From positions 78,475 through 142,474 of the forward strand of contig CALSPD010000008.1 in assembly GCA_943788145.1 (NCBI GenBank): a DNA stretch of 64,000 nt, read 5' to 3'. Position numbers and translations under genes: made by a program. Shown in pieces: positions 8,600 through 17,268 of the stretch. The notes below the pieces were generated by a model. It was not told where the DNA came from. It saw only the letters and a program-made list of their open reading frames with translations, and did not search any database. This DNA is from an uncultured Flavobacteriales bacterium (GTDB lineage Bacteria; Bacteroidota; Bacteroidia; Flavobacteriales_G; Salibacteraceae). How positions within the stretch are numbered: the stretch's first letter is position 1; each line of letters starts with the position of its first letter.

Positions 8600-10873
8600 T
8601 AGCTTATTCGATAAGCCACCAGTTCTCCGTTTCCAATATGGGTCACCAAAGCCCTGATTCCCTGTCCTTCTAAGTCAAGTGTAATGGCATGTATATCGCC
8701 TTTGACGGGCATTTTATCCAATATGCCTTTTTCGGCATCGACCAAAAACAATTGATTTTGTTTTGCATCACTCAATGCCAACCATGATCGCTCTTTCCAA
8801 ATCCATTTTAGGTTTGACATAGATTCGGAAAACAAATGATCCAACAGGACATTTTCATCTTTATCGAAGGTTAAAAGGTGATTTTCGAGCACTGCGACTT
8901 GCGTGTGGTTTCCAACGCTATTGTAGGTGAATAGGAGGTTGTTTGATACAGGTAGCAGTGCTTCTGTCCTTAAATTGCCGTCAAATTTCTTAATGAGTAC
9001 GTTGCCATTCGAGTCACAAGCTATCAATTCACAATCCTTTAAGCTTGGTCTTTCATTAAAGGCTATTTCGCCAATATGAGGAGGAAATACGATGGCCTCT
9101 GACCTTGATAATCCTGTTCGGTCATAAAGTTGAACTTTATTGTTAGCACAAATTGCCATCAAATAATCTTTGCCAGCGTAGCTCAGGAATCGGATGGGTT
9201 GCGTCAGGGTGGATTTTAAATCAGGCGCCTTCCAACCAGCGATGCTTTTACCATCCACGCCATAGTTTTTCAAGGATGTTCCGTCACTAATCAGAATACG
9301 GTAATCGCCTCCTTTTGTGTAGGTTATTGCGGAAGGAGCAACATTATTCTCGTCCTCAAATTTAATTGGAAAGCCCTCTACATTGTTTCCATTTCGATCG
9401 ATTAAATGAAGTCGCTTGGTTGTAGCAAATAACATTTGGGTTTTACCAGATCGAAAGGCATCGATCATTTGAATTTCTCCTTGGATGGGCTGGTCCAGCT
9501 GTTTTTTCCAAAGGATTTTTCCATCCTTATTGATTAAATAAAGTTGATTGAGTTTGTCTTGAACCAAAACTTCGCCTTCGTTGGTGTAATGGTTTTTGAA
9601 AGGCCATGGACCTGCTAATACTTCTTTGTCTAAAACACATTTCCATATTTCAGGTAATTCATCCTTAATGGTCTCATTGTGGATAATACTCAAGGAAAAA
9701 AGTTTTCGCTCGGCTAATTCGCTGTGAACTTGGAGGATAAACGAGTTGATTTTGTTGTCCGTGCTTATTTCTTGGAAGAAAACCGATTCGCTTTGCTTCG
9801 TTGGTGTGCGCACAAAAAGTGTGAGCGAAGCATCTGAAATAGATTCAGAGAGGCGTTGATATGCCTTCGTGTCGGTCAATCGATTAAATCCAATATAGTC
9901 GTTTAAAAAGCGTTCCATCTGCGACTTTGATGACCCATAAACGGTCGCGTTTCCGATTTTGACTGCAAATGCGTTTTCGGACCAACTTGGCTTGAATTGA
10001 ATCCCAGCGTCATTCAAAGCTTGGGCTTGAATGCTCAAATCTGATGGGACAACGGTGTCGTTCGATTCAATGATGACAAATAAATTGTGGTCCGCTTGTT
10101 CGGGATGCAATTGATAAGGACAGCTTACTAGTCCAAAGACCTGCTGTTCGGTTCCCACAAGCAAGGCAGTTTCCACCTCAGATGGAAGCATGCGGAGTAG
10201 GTGGGTCGCGTTCTTTCGTTTTGACTCATCTTTGGTTTGATGCACCATACTGGTTGCAGTAAAAAGTGCTTGATCGTTTATTTCAAATGCCATCCATTCG
10301 CCATCCGAAAATTCTTGCGATAAAAAGGCGTTGGGCTCTGACTGAAATGAAGAGAGGAAAATTAACTCAAGTGCGGGACGAGCCAAAAAAAACGATTTCG
10401 GCCGAGTTGATGCCAAGCGTGGCGCGTTTTATCTCGTGAATGCGTTCCGGACTTGAATATGATGCAATGGGGTCGCTTGATACGATGCTGAATCCAGATT
10501 CTTCCACCACTTCAAAGCCGTTTAAATCCAAATTTTTAGCAATTTCATTCCCTACAACAACGGTAAACTGCTGGGAAAGTGGATTGCCCGATACAAAAAT
10601 GTGGGCGGGCACGCGCTCGTTTGAAAAGGGAGCGAGTAATTCATTCAAGCCCGCAACTGTTGGCAGAATGCTGGGCACAGCGTAATAAATCGAATTGGAG
10701 TCAGTTAAATCGGCATAAAATGCTCCTAAATCTGCCGTTTGAAAGATAAGCCACGTTTCTTCCGGACAAAAGGCCATAGGTTCATGTTCTTCCGCAATTC
10801 CGTTTTTCCAGAAATAGAATCCAGCCACACCGGCTAAGAGGACAACAATGCTTAGGGTAACGAATGTTTTCAC
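8596..10873 (-). pseudogene. DUF3352-like protein with C-terminal beta-propeller, frame broken at a T8 tract
   Basis: Two overlapping ORFs (168 aa from a GTG at 10873, and 606 aa) make one protein of about 758 residues if one T is dropped from a run of eight T on the coding strand (plus-strand A8 at about 10385-10392). The upstream frame reads AEIVFF just before the tract and the downstream frame continues LARPALELIFL. The ATG at 10416 in the second ORF precedes the junction and is probably not a real start. The N-terminus has one membrane helix (MKTFVTLSIVVLLAGVAGFYF). The middle resembles DUF3352-type proteins and the C-terminal half has repeated propeller strands (LYLINKDGKILWKK, LHLIDRNGNNVEGFP). 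Function is unknown. The shift may be a sequencing error, slippage or a real mutation. Confidence 0.7.
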
Positions 10874-10935
10874 AGGGCAAAGCTAAAACGCGAATCGCGG
10901 CTGACAGCAATTCGAGAAGGAATAGTATTAACAGA

Positions 10936-11535
10936 CTAGATGGCGAGTTTGAGTTGTTCTGGTAGTTGTCGAAAGCTTTTTCGATGATGTGCCGTTATGC
11001 CATGGCTTCGAATTCCTTGCCGGTGCGCCTTTGTTGGGTAGCCTACATTGCTGTCCCATTGATAGACGGGGTGAATCTGATGCAGTTTGAACATCAATTC
11101 ATCGCGGTAGGTTTTGGCTAGAATCGATGCAGCTGCAATGGAGCCGTTTTTCGCATCTCCTTTGATGATGCATTCAAAGGGGATATCGAGCTCAGATCGA
11201 AAGCGATTGCCGTCAATCAATAGAAATTCGGGAGTAATGCTTAGTCCTCTTACTGCGTTGGTCATGGCGAGGAATGACGCATTGAGTATGTTGATTTTGT
11301 CGATTACTTCGGGTGAAACTTCACAGACACACCAGGCAATGGCCTTCTTTTTAATCAATGCCGTCATGGCCAAACGTTTCGACTCACTGAGTTTTTTCGA
11401 GTCCATCAAGTCGAGGTGTTTGAATCGAGGCGGCAATATCACCGCAGCCGCAACAACAGGCCCTGCCAAACAGCCTCGGCCAACTTCATCGCAGCCAGCT
11501 TCCAATCGTCTTGAATTGATTCGAGCGGGTAACAT
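10936..11535 (-). CDS. rnhB: Ribonuclease HII
   Basis: RNase HII cleaves RNA in RNA-DNA hybrids and starts removal of misincorporated ribonucleotides. The 199-residue protein has the acidic active-site motifs: GCDEVGRG (Asp-Glu, about 15-22), LLIDGN for the third acid, and KGDAKNGSIAAASILAKTYRD around the fourth. The length is standard. The gene is followed, after about 60 bases, by the GTG start of the DUF3352-like gene on the same strand, so they may be co-transcribed. Confidence 0.97.
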   Translation of the reverse strand: MLPARINSRRLEAGCDEVGRGCLAGPVVAAAVILPPRFKHLDLMDSKKLSESKRLAMTALIKKKAIAWCVCEVSPEVIDKINILNASFLAMTNAVRGLSITPEFLLIDGNRFRSELDIPFECIIKGDAKNGSIAAASILAKTYRDELMFKLHQIHPVYQWDSNVGYPTKAHRQGIRSHGITAHHRKSFRQLPEQLKLAI

Positions 11536-11562
11536 GCCGCGAAACTAGAATAAGATGAAAAC

Positions 11563-11599
11563 AAAAAAGCCCTTTCGAATGAGTCGAAAGGGCTTTTTT
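11563..11599 (-). terminator. Bidirectional terminator hairpin after the YceI gene
   Basis: A perfect 16-base inverted repeat, AAAAAAGCCCTTTCGA and TCGAAAGGGCTTTTTT, flanks a five-base loop (atgag). It has a T run in either reading direction. It lies 19 bases past the stop of the minus-strand YceI gene and ahead of rnhB, separating the two transcripts. Confidence 0.92.
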
Positions 11600-11617
11600 A
11601 ACCTAAACCTAACCTAC

Positions 11618-12217
11618 CTAAATTTTTGCGCCAAGACTGATTTTTAAAACAAAATCATCCATAATGGCTTTATCGCCTAAACTGTCGAAAAAGTTGGCTG
11701 AGCCATACTTCACGTCATATTTCGTTCGATCTATTGTCATTTCTCCGTATGCAGCCAACTTGTCGTCTTTTATTTCAATCTTGGCTGGAAATGATACTTC
11801 GTTTGTTATTCCCTTTATGGTTAAATCACCGGTAATTTGTGTGTTGAAACCGTCTTTTCCGGTTAAGGGCGCGGTTTTCTTTATTATAAATATGGCATCA
11901 CTGTGGTTGCTAACATCAAAAAAATCAGCCGACTTAAGGTGGCCATCAAGCTTGCCCTTGTATTCGCCTTCAAGATCCGTTGTGTTGATGGTTGTCATGT
12001 CTATGGTGAATGATCCACCGACAATTGTATTTCCATCTAATTCGATTTGACCACTTTTTAAACCAACCGTGCCGTTGTGCTTCCCTGTTACTTTTTCGGC
12101 AAACCATTCCACTTTACTTGCTTCAGGTTTAACATTTAATGTTTTGACATTATCTGCTATAAAACTAAAAAGGAGTGTTCCGACAGCTGCGAGAGAGAGT
12201 ATGAATCGTGTTTTCAT
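11618..12217 (-). CDS. YceI family periplasmic lipid-binding protein
   Basis: The 199-residue YceI-family protein has an N-terminal signal peptide (MKTRFILSLAAVGTLLFSFIA) and the characteristic eight-stranded lipocalin-like barrel sequence. Visible family features are VEWFAEKVTGKHNGTVG, GGSFTIDMTTINTTDLEG, HLKSADFFDV and the late GEMTIDRTKYDVKYGS. Known members bind polyisoprenoid-type lipids in a hydrophobic pocket in the periplasm; the ligand here cannot be inferred. It is divergent from a thioredoxin-like gene, and a 15-base palindrome lies in its promoter. Confidence 0.95.
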   Translation of the reverse strand: MKTRFILSLAAVGTLLFSFIADNVKTLNVKPEASKVEWFAEKVTGKHNGTVGLKSGQIELDGNTIVGGSFTIDMTTINTTDLEGEYKGKLDGHLKSADFFDVSNHSDAIFIIKKTAPLTGKDGFNTQITGDLTIKGITNEVSFPAKIEIKDDKLAAYGEMTIDRTKYDVKYGSANFFDSLGDKAIMDDFVLKISLGAKI

Positions 12218-12239
12218 GGTCTGTGTGTTTAATTAGAAG

Positions 12240-12268
12240 GCAAATATATGTACATACATTGAATGTAT
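12240..12268 (-). promoter_or_regulatory. YceI promoter with overlapping palindromic operator
   Basis: On the minus strand TATATTTGC (12240-12248) matches the -7 consensus TAnnTTTGC, about 23 bases before the YceI ATG. Just upstream, ATACATTgAATGTAT (12254-12268) is a perfect 7+1+7 palindrome between the -7 element and the expected -33 position. A repressor bound there would block the promoter. The binding protein is not identifiable in this window. Confidence 0.5.
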
Positions 12269-12355
12269 ATGTATATAAATGTTAATCTTTCGATTGGGTG
12301 CCTGTTTTCAAAGCCTATTCGACTTGAGTATTGCATATTTGCTCAAACAAAAAAA

Positions 12356-12910
12356 ATGGCACTTACCGAAACAATTCCATTGGACTTAGGCTTTGAGGCT
12401 CCACATTTTGATTTGGCAGACCCCGTTAATGGAGGGTTTAAATCGTTGACAGACCTTAAAGGAGAAAATGGAACCGTGGTCATGTTTATTTGCAATCATT
12501 GCCCTTTTGTGATTCATATAAGAGCGAAGCTGGTTGAACTTGCAACGCATTACCAAGCGCGTGGAATTGCTTTTATCGCCATCAATTCAAATGATGTGGC
12601 CAATTATCCCGATGATTCTCCTGAGAAAATGAAAGAAATGGCGCTTGAGCATGCCTTTCCTTTTACCTACTTATTTGATGAAACGCAGGCTGTTGCTCGA
12701 GCTTATAATGCCGCTTGCACCCCCGATTTTTCCGTCTTCGATTCGAGCCTCAAATGCATTTATCGGGGTAGATTGGACGACAGCACTCCCGGAAATGGCA
12801 AACCAATAACTGGAACGGATCTCAGTCAATCGCTTGATTTGCTGTTGGCAGATAAACCACAATTAAGCAGCCAGTGGCCAAGTCTAGGCTGCAGCATCAA
12901 GTGGAAGTAA
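12356..12910 (+). CDS. Thioredoxin-like (AhpC/TSA-fold) protein with CNHCPF motif
   Basis: The product is a thioredoxin-fold protein of about 184 residues with the redox pair in MFICNHCPFVIHIR. This motif marks a common bacterial AhpC/TSA-like thioredoxin family. The ORF track starts earlier at 12263, but the upstream codons run through the intergenic palindrome. The ATG at 12356 (MALTETIPLDLG) fits family N-termini, and a CATATTTGC -7-like element precedes it. No signal peptide is visible, so a cytoplasmic location is likely. Substrates are unknown. The stop codon abuts the stop of the small convergent membrane-protein ORF. Confidence 0.88.
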   Translation: MALTETIPLDLGFEAPHFDLADPVNGGFKSLTDLKGENGTVVMFICNHCPFVIHIRAKLVELATHYQARGIAFIAINSNDVANYPDDSPEKMKEMALEHAFPFTYLFDETQAVARAYNAACTPDFSVFDSSLKCIYRGRLDDSTPGNGKPITGTDLSQSLDLLLADKPQLSSQWPSLGCSIKWK

Positions 12911-13075
12911 TTAGATAAAAAGCTTCAGGAAAATCAGTGAAACCCCTGTGTAGCCAATAATGCTCATGATGAATGTTCTCCAAAAGGGCAGGCCGTCTCG
13001 AGCGGCTTTGGATGCGGTGAGCGCGGCTAGAACTAAAATGATCGAACTGAAGACGAAGATGATGGAAACGGACAT
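12911..13075 (-). CDS. Small two-helix membrane protein (54 aa), not in ORF track
   Basis: Reading the minus strand from the ATG at 13075 gives a 54-residue peptide with two hydrophobic segments: VSIIFVFSSIILVLAAL and FIMSIIGYTGVSLIFLKLFI. A short basic loop (TASKAARDGLPFWR) lies between them. The stop at 12911-12913 is directly adjacent to the stop of the thioredoxin-like gene. It fills a gap of about 260 bases that otherwise holds only the upstream region of the M23 gene. The hydrophobic/basic pattern favours a real small membrane protein, but I know of no family. Confidence 0.5.
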   Translation of the reverse strand: MSVSIIFVFSSIILVLAALTASKAARDGLPFWRTFIMSIIGYTGVSLIFLKLFI

Positions 13076-13171
13076 AAACGGAGCCAAATTTCGAATATAT
13101 CTGAATGTCTTGGCTATATCAGTTATGTAATTTCTGACGTTAAATCCTATATTTTTGGTCGCCCTAATAAG

Positions 13172-14287
13172 ATGAGGACCCTATTAAGTTTCATTTTTTG
13201 CCTTGGAATGCTTGCGGCTCACGCAGGTAATCCCGTTAAGGACGAGGTCACTACGCGTGACACAGTCCAGGCAGTTGTGCTTTATGGCGAAGAAATTCTC
13301 TTTGATGCAGTAGAAGGGTTGACAGACGATCAAGTGAGCGATTTGCGCGATTCGGTCATGAAGTTTCATGGTGCCAATCAGCTGACCAACTACATAAGTC
13401 TGTATTTGTCGTTGAAAAACAAAACGGAAGAACAACTCAATAGTTACATCGATTCATTGTTTGAAGCCGAAGGCCTCATTCCTTATGCCTTGATCAATCA
13501 GATCAATATTTATTTAGCAAATAAGCCCGAAGAAATTCCGATTATTCTTCCAAAGGACCTGTTTATTGGTACCACGGTGGAGGCCTTTCCCGCTTCTAAT
13601 TTTTATCCCGAATGGGATGTGACTAATCCAAACCCTTATCCAAATTCGCTCTGGGCTTCGGACACAGCTTTGTCTCTATTGCTCGCTAACAATGATGAAT
13701 TGGGGAAGTTTCATATTCCCGTTGACGATGTACTAACTTCAAAATTTGGTTGGAGAGACGGACGAATGCACAATGGCATCGACATCGACCTTCAAGTATG
13801 GGATACGGTTGTTGCCGCCTTTCCTGGAGTGGTTCGGGTGGCGCGTGCATATGGAGGTTATGGGCGAGTGGTGGTCATCCGCCATTACAATGGATTGGAA
13901 ACAACATACGCCCACCTGCATCGATTTAAAGTGAAAGAAGGTGAGCGGGTGGAAGGCGGTCAACTCATCGGATTGGGTGGAAGTTCAGGACACAGTACCG
14001 GAAGCCATTTGCATTTTGAAGTTCGATTCAAAGGCGTTCCAATCAATCCATTAAGCTTTATTTCCTTTGAAGATCAAGCCTTGGTAAATGACACTTTGGT
14101 TTTAAAACGAACTAAAAACGGCTTCGCGGCCTACCCAAAAGGCATCTTATTTCACACCGTGAAAAGAGGCGATACCCTTTATGACATTGCCAAAGCATAT
14201 GGCACCACCACGTATAAGATCGCTGAGCTAAATGGCATTAGAAGAAATGGCTATTTATCAGTCGGACAAAGGCTTCGAGTGATATGA
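13172..14287 (+). CDS. M23 (LytM) peptidase with C-terminal LysM
   Basis: The 371-residue exported protein has a signal peptide (MRTLLSFIFCLGMLAAHA). The M23 domain spans about 180-295 with the zinc ligands in RMHNGIDID (about 199) and HLHFEV (about 279), plus the conserved GYGRVVVIRH and TYAHLH segments. The active-site residues look complete, so it should be an active cell-wall endopeptidase rather than an EnvC/NlpD-type activator. A LysM module (HTVKRGDTLYDIAKAYGT) ends the protein. Residues 25-175 are a helical region I do not recognise. The last four bases overlap the start of the next gene (ATGA), so the two are coupled. Confidence 0.95.
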   Translation: MRTLLSFIFCLGMLAAHAGNPVKDEVTTRDTVQAVVLYGEEILFDAVEGLTDDQVSDLRDSVMKFHGANQLTNYISLYLSLKNKTEEQLNSYIDSLFEAEGLIPYALINQINIYLANKPEEIPIILPKDLFIGTTVEAFPASNFYPEWDVTNPNPYPNSLWASDTALSLLLANNDELGKFHIPVDDVLTSKFGWRDGRMHNGIDIDLQVWDTVVAAFPGVVRVARAYGGYGRVVVIRHYNGLETTYAHLHRFKVKEGERVEGGQLIGLGGSSGHSTGSHLHFEVRFKGVPINPLSFISFEDQALVNDTLVLKRTKNGFAAYPKGILFHTVKRGDTLYDIAKAYGTTTYKIAELNGIRRNGYLSVGQRLRVI

Positions 14288-14634
14288 TTGACTTTGAGGA
14301 GCAATTTAACTTCACCAATAAACTGAAACACCCGACCAACGAAAAAATCATCGTTTATCGGCATTTGGTGGAAGAACAGGCCGAATATTTTGGCGTTTTA
14401 CTCACGGAGGCCAACATCGCATACGAATTTCAAGTGGATGAAGCGCACGAGAAGAAACCCCGATATTTTGGCATAGCACGCATTCACGAGAAAAAAGTAG
14501 ATCGCCTAAATTTTATTGCCTTGGGTAGGAATCGACCGAAATTCATCGATTCGGCTCCCATTCGTTGGATCATTATTTTCATCTCGGTTTTCATCCTTGC
14601 CTTGGCCATTTTTGGCGTAATAGTGAGCAAGTAA
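14284..14634 (+). CDS. Small C-tail-anchored protein, possibly DUF2007-like
   Basis: The 116-residue protein is coupled to the M23 gene by a four-base overlap. The N-terminal part (IIVYRHLVEEQAEYFGVLLTEANIAYEF) resembles the DUF2007 or putative-signal-transducing fold, in which a short alpha/beta unit describes a residue-swap between two compartments. That match is tentative. The C-terminus is a single hydrophobic helix (WIIIFISVFILALAIFGVIV) followed by Ser-Lys, which suggests a tail-anchored inner-membrane protein. Function unknown. Confidence 0.7.
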   Translation: MIDFEEQFNFTNKLKHPTNEKIIVYRHLVEEQAEYFGVLLTEANIAYEFQVDEAHEKKPRYFGIARIHEKKVDRLNFIALGRNRPKFIDSAPIRWIIIFISVFILALAIFGVIVSK

Positions 14635-14688
14635 ACCGTTTTCTTATTCAGATTTGCCCAATGCAGAGTTTTACCCACCTTTGAAACA

Positions 14689-15483
14689 TTGAAAAAGCTC
14701 GTCATCATATTGGGTATATTGTTCATCGCAGTTTTTGCGCATGCACAAGAACGGGTTACCACTTTTGGTCTTCAGTTTAAGCCTATCATTCCGAGCGATT
14801 TGTTGGGAACAGGAAAAACGGTTAGCACGGGTTCTGAAAATAACTATGAAGTCAGCCAGAAAATGGGTTATTCCTTTGGAGGCGTGGTTCGCAAGGGCTA
14901 CACCGATTGGCTTTCCCTCGAAACCGGAATTAATTTCGTTAGGCGCAATTATGAAGCGCGGGTTTTTAGCGCCTCCTCGCAGTTTTCAGATTCGTCCACC
15001 TTTGGTGTCATTGCCTATGAAATCCCTGTTTCGGCACTAATTTTTGTTCGCTTGAGCGACCACCTATATATGGATGGCGCTTTTGGCTTGGCTATGGATA
15101 TGTTTCCTTCGGATGTCTCTACAGCAGGCCGACACGACAGCTTCTATCAGCGGAGTTTTCGAAATTCTTGGTCCAAAAAAACCGAAGTGTTGCCTTGGTT
15201 AAATGCAGGACTCATTGCCAACGTAGGTTTTGAATACCGAACCGACAAGGCCGGCTATTTCTATTTTGGAGGATCTTACCATAGGCCATTTAAGTCCATT
15301 TACAATTCCTTTTTGATCTACGATAGAAACAGCGTGAGCGAGCAGGGCTTTTTGCAATTGTCGGGCAACTACTTAACCCTCGACATCAAGTATTTCTTTC
15401 ACGAAGAAGCCGAACCGCGTAAGGCACCAAAGTCGGATGATGAAACACCTGCTTGGATGTTAAAGCAGAAAGAAGGGAAGTAG
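14689..15483 (+). CDS. Putative outer-membrane beta-barrel protein
   Basis: The product is 264 residues from a TTG start (MKKLVIILGILFIAVFAHAQ), a clear signal peptide with an A-H-A cleavage region. No in-frame ATG gives a signal sequence. The mature part has alternating aromatic/polar strands (WLSLETGINFVRRNYEARVF, FYFGGSYHRPF, LTLDIKYFFHEE) typical of small Bacteroidota outer-membrane barrels. A charged tail follows (EEAEPRKAPKSDDETP). Function unknown. The gene is convergent with mltF, with seven bases between stops. Confidence 0.7.
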   Translation: MKKLVIILGILFIAVFAHAQERVTTFGLQFKPIIPSDLLGTGKTVSTGSENNYEVSQKMGYSFGGVVRKGYTDWLSLETGINFVRRNYEARVFSASSQFSDSSTFGVIAYEIPVSALIFVRLSDHLYMDGAFGLAMDMFPSDVSTAGRHDSFYQRSFRNSWSKKTEVLPWLNAGLIANVGFEYRTDKAGYFYFGGSYHRPFKSIYNSFLIYDRNSVSEQGFLQLSGNYLTLDIKYFFHEEAEPRKAPKSDDETPAWMLKQKEGK

Positions 15484-15490
15484 AAGCCAG

Positions 15491-16909
15491 TTAAGTACCC
15501 CCAAACGTATTTCGATAGTGCGTCCAATAGGTTTCCACGGCCAACACATAGTGCACGGGGTCGGTGCCGCGGCAATAGCCGTATTTGACTACTTCATCGT
15601 TGTAAAACTCGGGCTGCATCAGCATTTCGAGGTAGTGCGCAATAATGGGCCACTGATTGGCGTCTTGGCCATATTTAATGGCTAGGCGTTGGGCGTCTTG
15701 CACATGGCCCAGCCCAACATTGTATGAGGCCAACACAAATCGAATGCGCATGGCGCTATCGGCAATGCTCTCTTCCCAGTGTTCCATAACAGCGGCTATA
15801 TAGGAAACTCCAGCTTGAATGTTTTGCTCGGGATCGAGCACGCTGTCGGCACCAAAGTGGGCTGCGGTGTTGGGAATCAACTGCATAAGTCCGCTGGCTC
15901 CAGATGCCGCTTGGGCATTTGGGTTGAAATTCGATTCCTTCTTGATCATGGCCGCTAGTAACTTCCAGTCCCAACCAATGCGCTTGCTTTCTCTGCGGAG
16001 TATGTCGTCATAGGCCGAAATTCCGCCTCCTTTCAAGGAAGAAAACTTGCTCATGACCCGTTTTTTGTGTTGCGTTCGAGCCTGAAAATATTTCATGTGA
16101 ATCATGGCAAAGGACTTTGATGCTTTAAACTCGGTAAGCCAGGTATTCAACGAATCGAGCAACTCATGGGACGATTGACGCGCTGCCCATGCCACGTCCT
16201 GCTCTTCGCTCAACTTCGTATTGATGTCGATGTTGGGGAAATAGGCCTTGTTTAGCCGAGCAATGTTTTCATCGGCAACGGTGTATTCAATTTCGCCTTT
16301 TGCCACCTGTTCGATCAATTGTTCGGTGGTCAATTTGCTGACCGTTTCAATGTTGATTTGATGGTTTAACGGAATGTTGGCTTCGGCTAATAACGGATAG
16401 TAAGAGCTTTCATAGCGCACATAAACGGTTTTGCCTACCAAGTTTTCTATGCTTTTTACAAGCATAGTGTCAATACTGGCCTTTGGCATGGAATACCAAC
16501 CGGTGGGTAGGCGTTGAACCAAAACCTGATGGGTTTGAAGAATGGGTTGAGAAAAATTTATGAGCTCTTGTCGCTCGGGTGTAACGGTGTAATTGGCGGC
16601 AATTAAATCGCCTTCGCCTTGCTCCAACATATCAACAATGCAGTCGAGGTCTTCCACGGCCTTGATTTCCAACTGAACACCCAATTCCTTAGCGAAACGT
16701 TTTAATAGATCGTATTCAAATCCGACTGCCGCACCTTGATAAACGAAATAGCTGGTGGAGCTAACATCGGTCAGTGCAACGAGTTTGCCGCTGGCAATGA
16801 TTTCATCTAAGTCGCGACAAAAGGGCGCTTGCTCCACTCGGGCCTTTTTGTTTTTAAGGCCGCAACCAGCGAGGCTAAAAGCGATTAAGAAGATGAGGAA
16901 GCGAATCAC
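15491..16909 (-). CDS. mltF: Membrane-bound lytic murein transglycosylase F-like lipoprotein
   Basis: MltF-type enzymes cleave the glycan strand of peptidoglycan non-hydrolytically. The 472-residue product starts at a GTG (MIRFLIFLIAFSLAGCG) with a lipobox LAGC. A family-3 solute-binding domain lies at about 38-260 (GFEYDLLKRFAKELGV, GDLIAANYTVTPERQELINFS). An SLT domain follows at about 295-430, with the catalytic Glu in KKESNFNP and the GASGLMQLIP motif. The domain order is that of MltF. The gene is transcribed alone, 30 bases downstream of a small membrane-protein ORF. Confidence 0.95.
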   Translation of the reverse strand: MIRFLIFLIAFSLAGCGLKNKKARVEQAPFCRDLDEIIASGKLVALTDVSSTSYFVYQGAAVGFEYDLLKRFAKELGVQLEIKAVEDLDCIVDMLEQGEGDLIAANYTVTPERQELINFSQPILQTHQVLVQRLPTGWYSMPKASIDTMLVKSIENLVGKTVYVRYESSYYPLLAEANIPLNHQINIETVSKLTTEQLIEQVAKGEIEYTVADENIARLNKAYFPNIDINTKLSEEQDVAWAARQSSHELLDSLNTWLTEFKASKSFAMIHMKYFQARTQHKKRVMSKFSSLKGGGISAYDDILRRESKRIGWDWKLLAAMIKKESNFNPNAQAASGASGLMQLIPNTAAHFGADSVLDPEQNIQAGVSYIAAVMEHWEESIADSAMRIRFVLASYNVGLGHVQDAQRLAIKYGQDANQWPIIAHYLEMLMQPEFYNDEVVKYGYCRGTDPVHYVLAVETYWTHYRNTFGGT

Positions 16910-16939
16910 TGTGCTAGATTACACAATTGACTCGAAATA

Positions 16940-17122
16940 TCATGAAAGTCGAACGAAAGTGTAAAATGCTATCCAGATTCCGAGTAGAATGAGTAGGATG
17001 TAACCGGTTCCTTTGTAGTATTTCTTCTGCAATCGAGCGTCCTTGACATAAGCCCAAATGAGGTAGATCGCAAAAGCGATAAGAAAGCAAATGGTGAAAA
17101 TGATTCGGCCTGTGGTAAACAT
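16940..17122 (-). CDS. Small two-helix membrane protein (60 aa)
   Basis: The 60-residue ORF starts at an ATG. It has two hydrophobic helices (IIFTICFLIAFAIYLIWAYV and TGYILLILLGIWIAFYTFV) joined by a basic loop (KDARLQKKYYKG). The positive-inside pattern fits an inner-membrane protein with both ends outside. It precedes mltF on the same strand by 30 bases and may share its transcript. I recognise the type (small Bacteroidota membrane proteins) but no function. Confidence 0.65.
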   Translation of the reverse strand: MFTTGRIIFTICFLIAFAIYLIWAYVKDARLQKKYYKGTGYILLILLGIWIAFYTFVRLS

Positions 17123-17218
17123 AAATTGGATTGAGCGTTCAAAGAAAGCAGCTAATTGTGATTTAGCCTGAAGGATTTAACAGCAAGTGTCAAAAAGTGT
17201 TTTGTGTGAGGATAGATG

Positions 17219-17250
17219 TTGGTTTTTGACCCTGCCATGATTTACTTTCG
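17219..17250 (+). promoter_or_regulatory. Promoter for the M42 aminopeptidase gene
   Basis: TTG (17219-17221) and TTACTTTCG (17242-17250) are separated by 20 bases, 18 bases before the ATG at 17269. The second box is an imperfect match to TAnnTTTGC. The same TTACTTTCG box occurs before the marR operon at 37037. Confidence 0.4.
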
Positions 17251-17268
17251 GCCGACAATAAAAAGACA

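Noticed and set aside
8596-10416. Independent gene starting at the ATG at 10416
   Set aside because: The ATG lies before the T8 junction inside the upstream ORF, and no signal sequence follows it.
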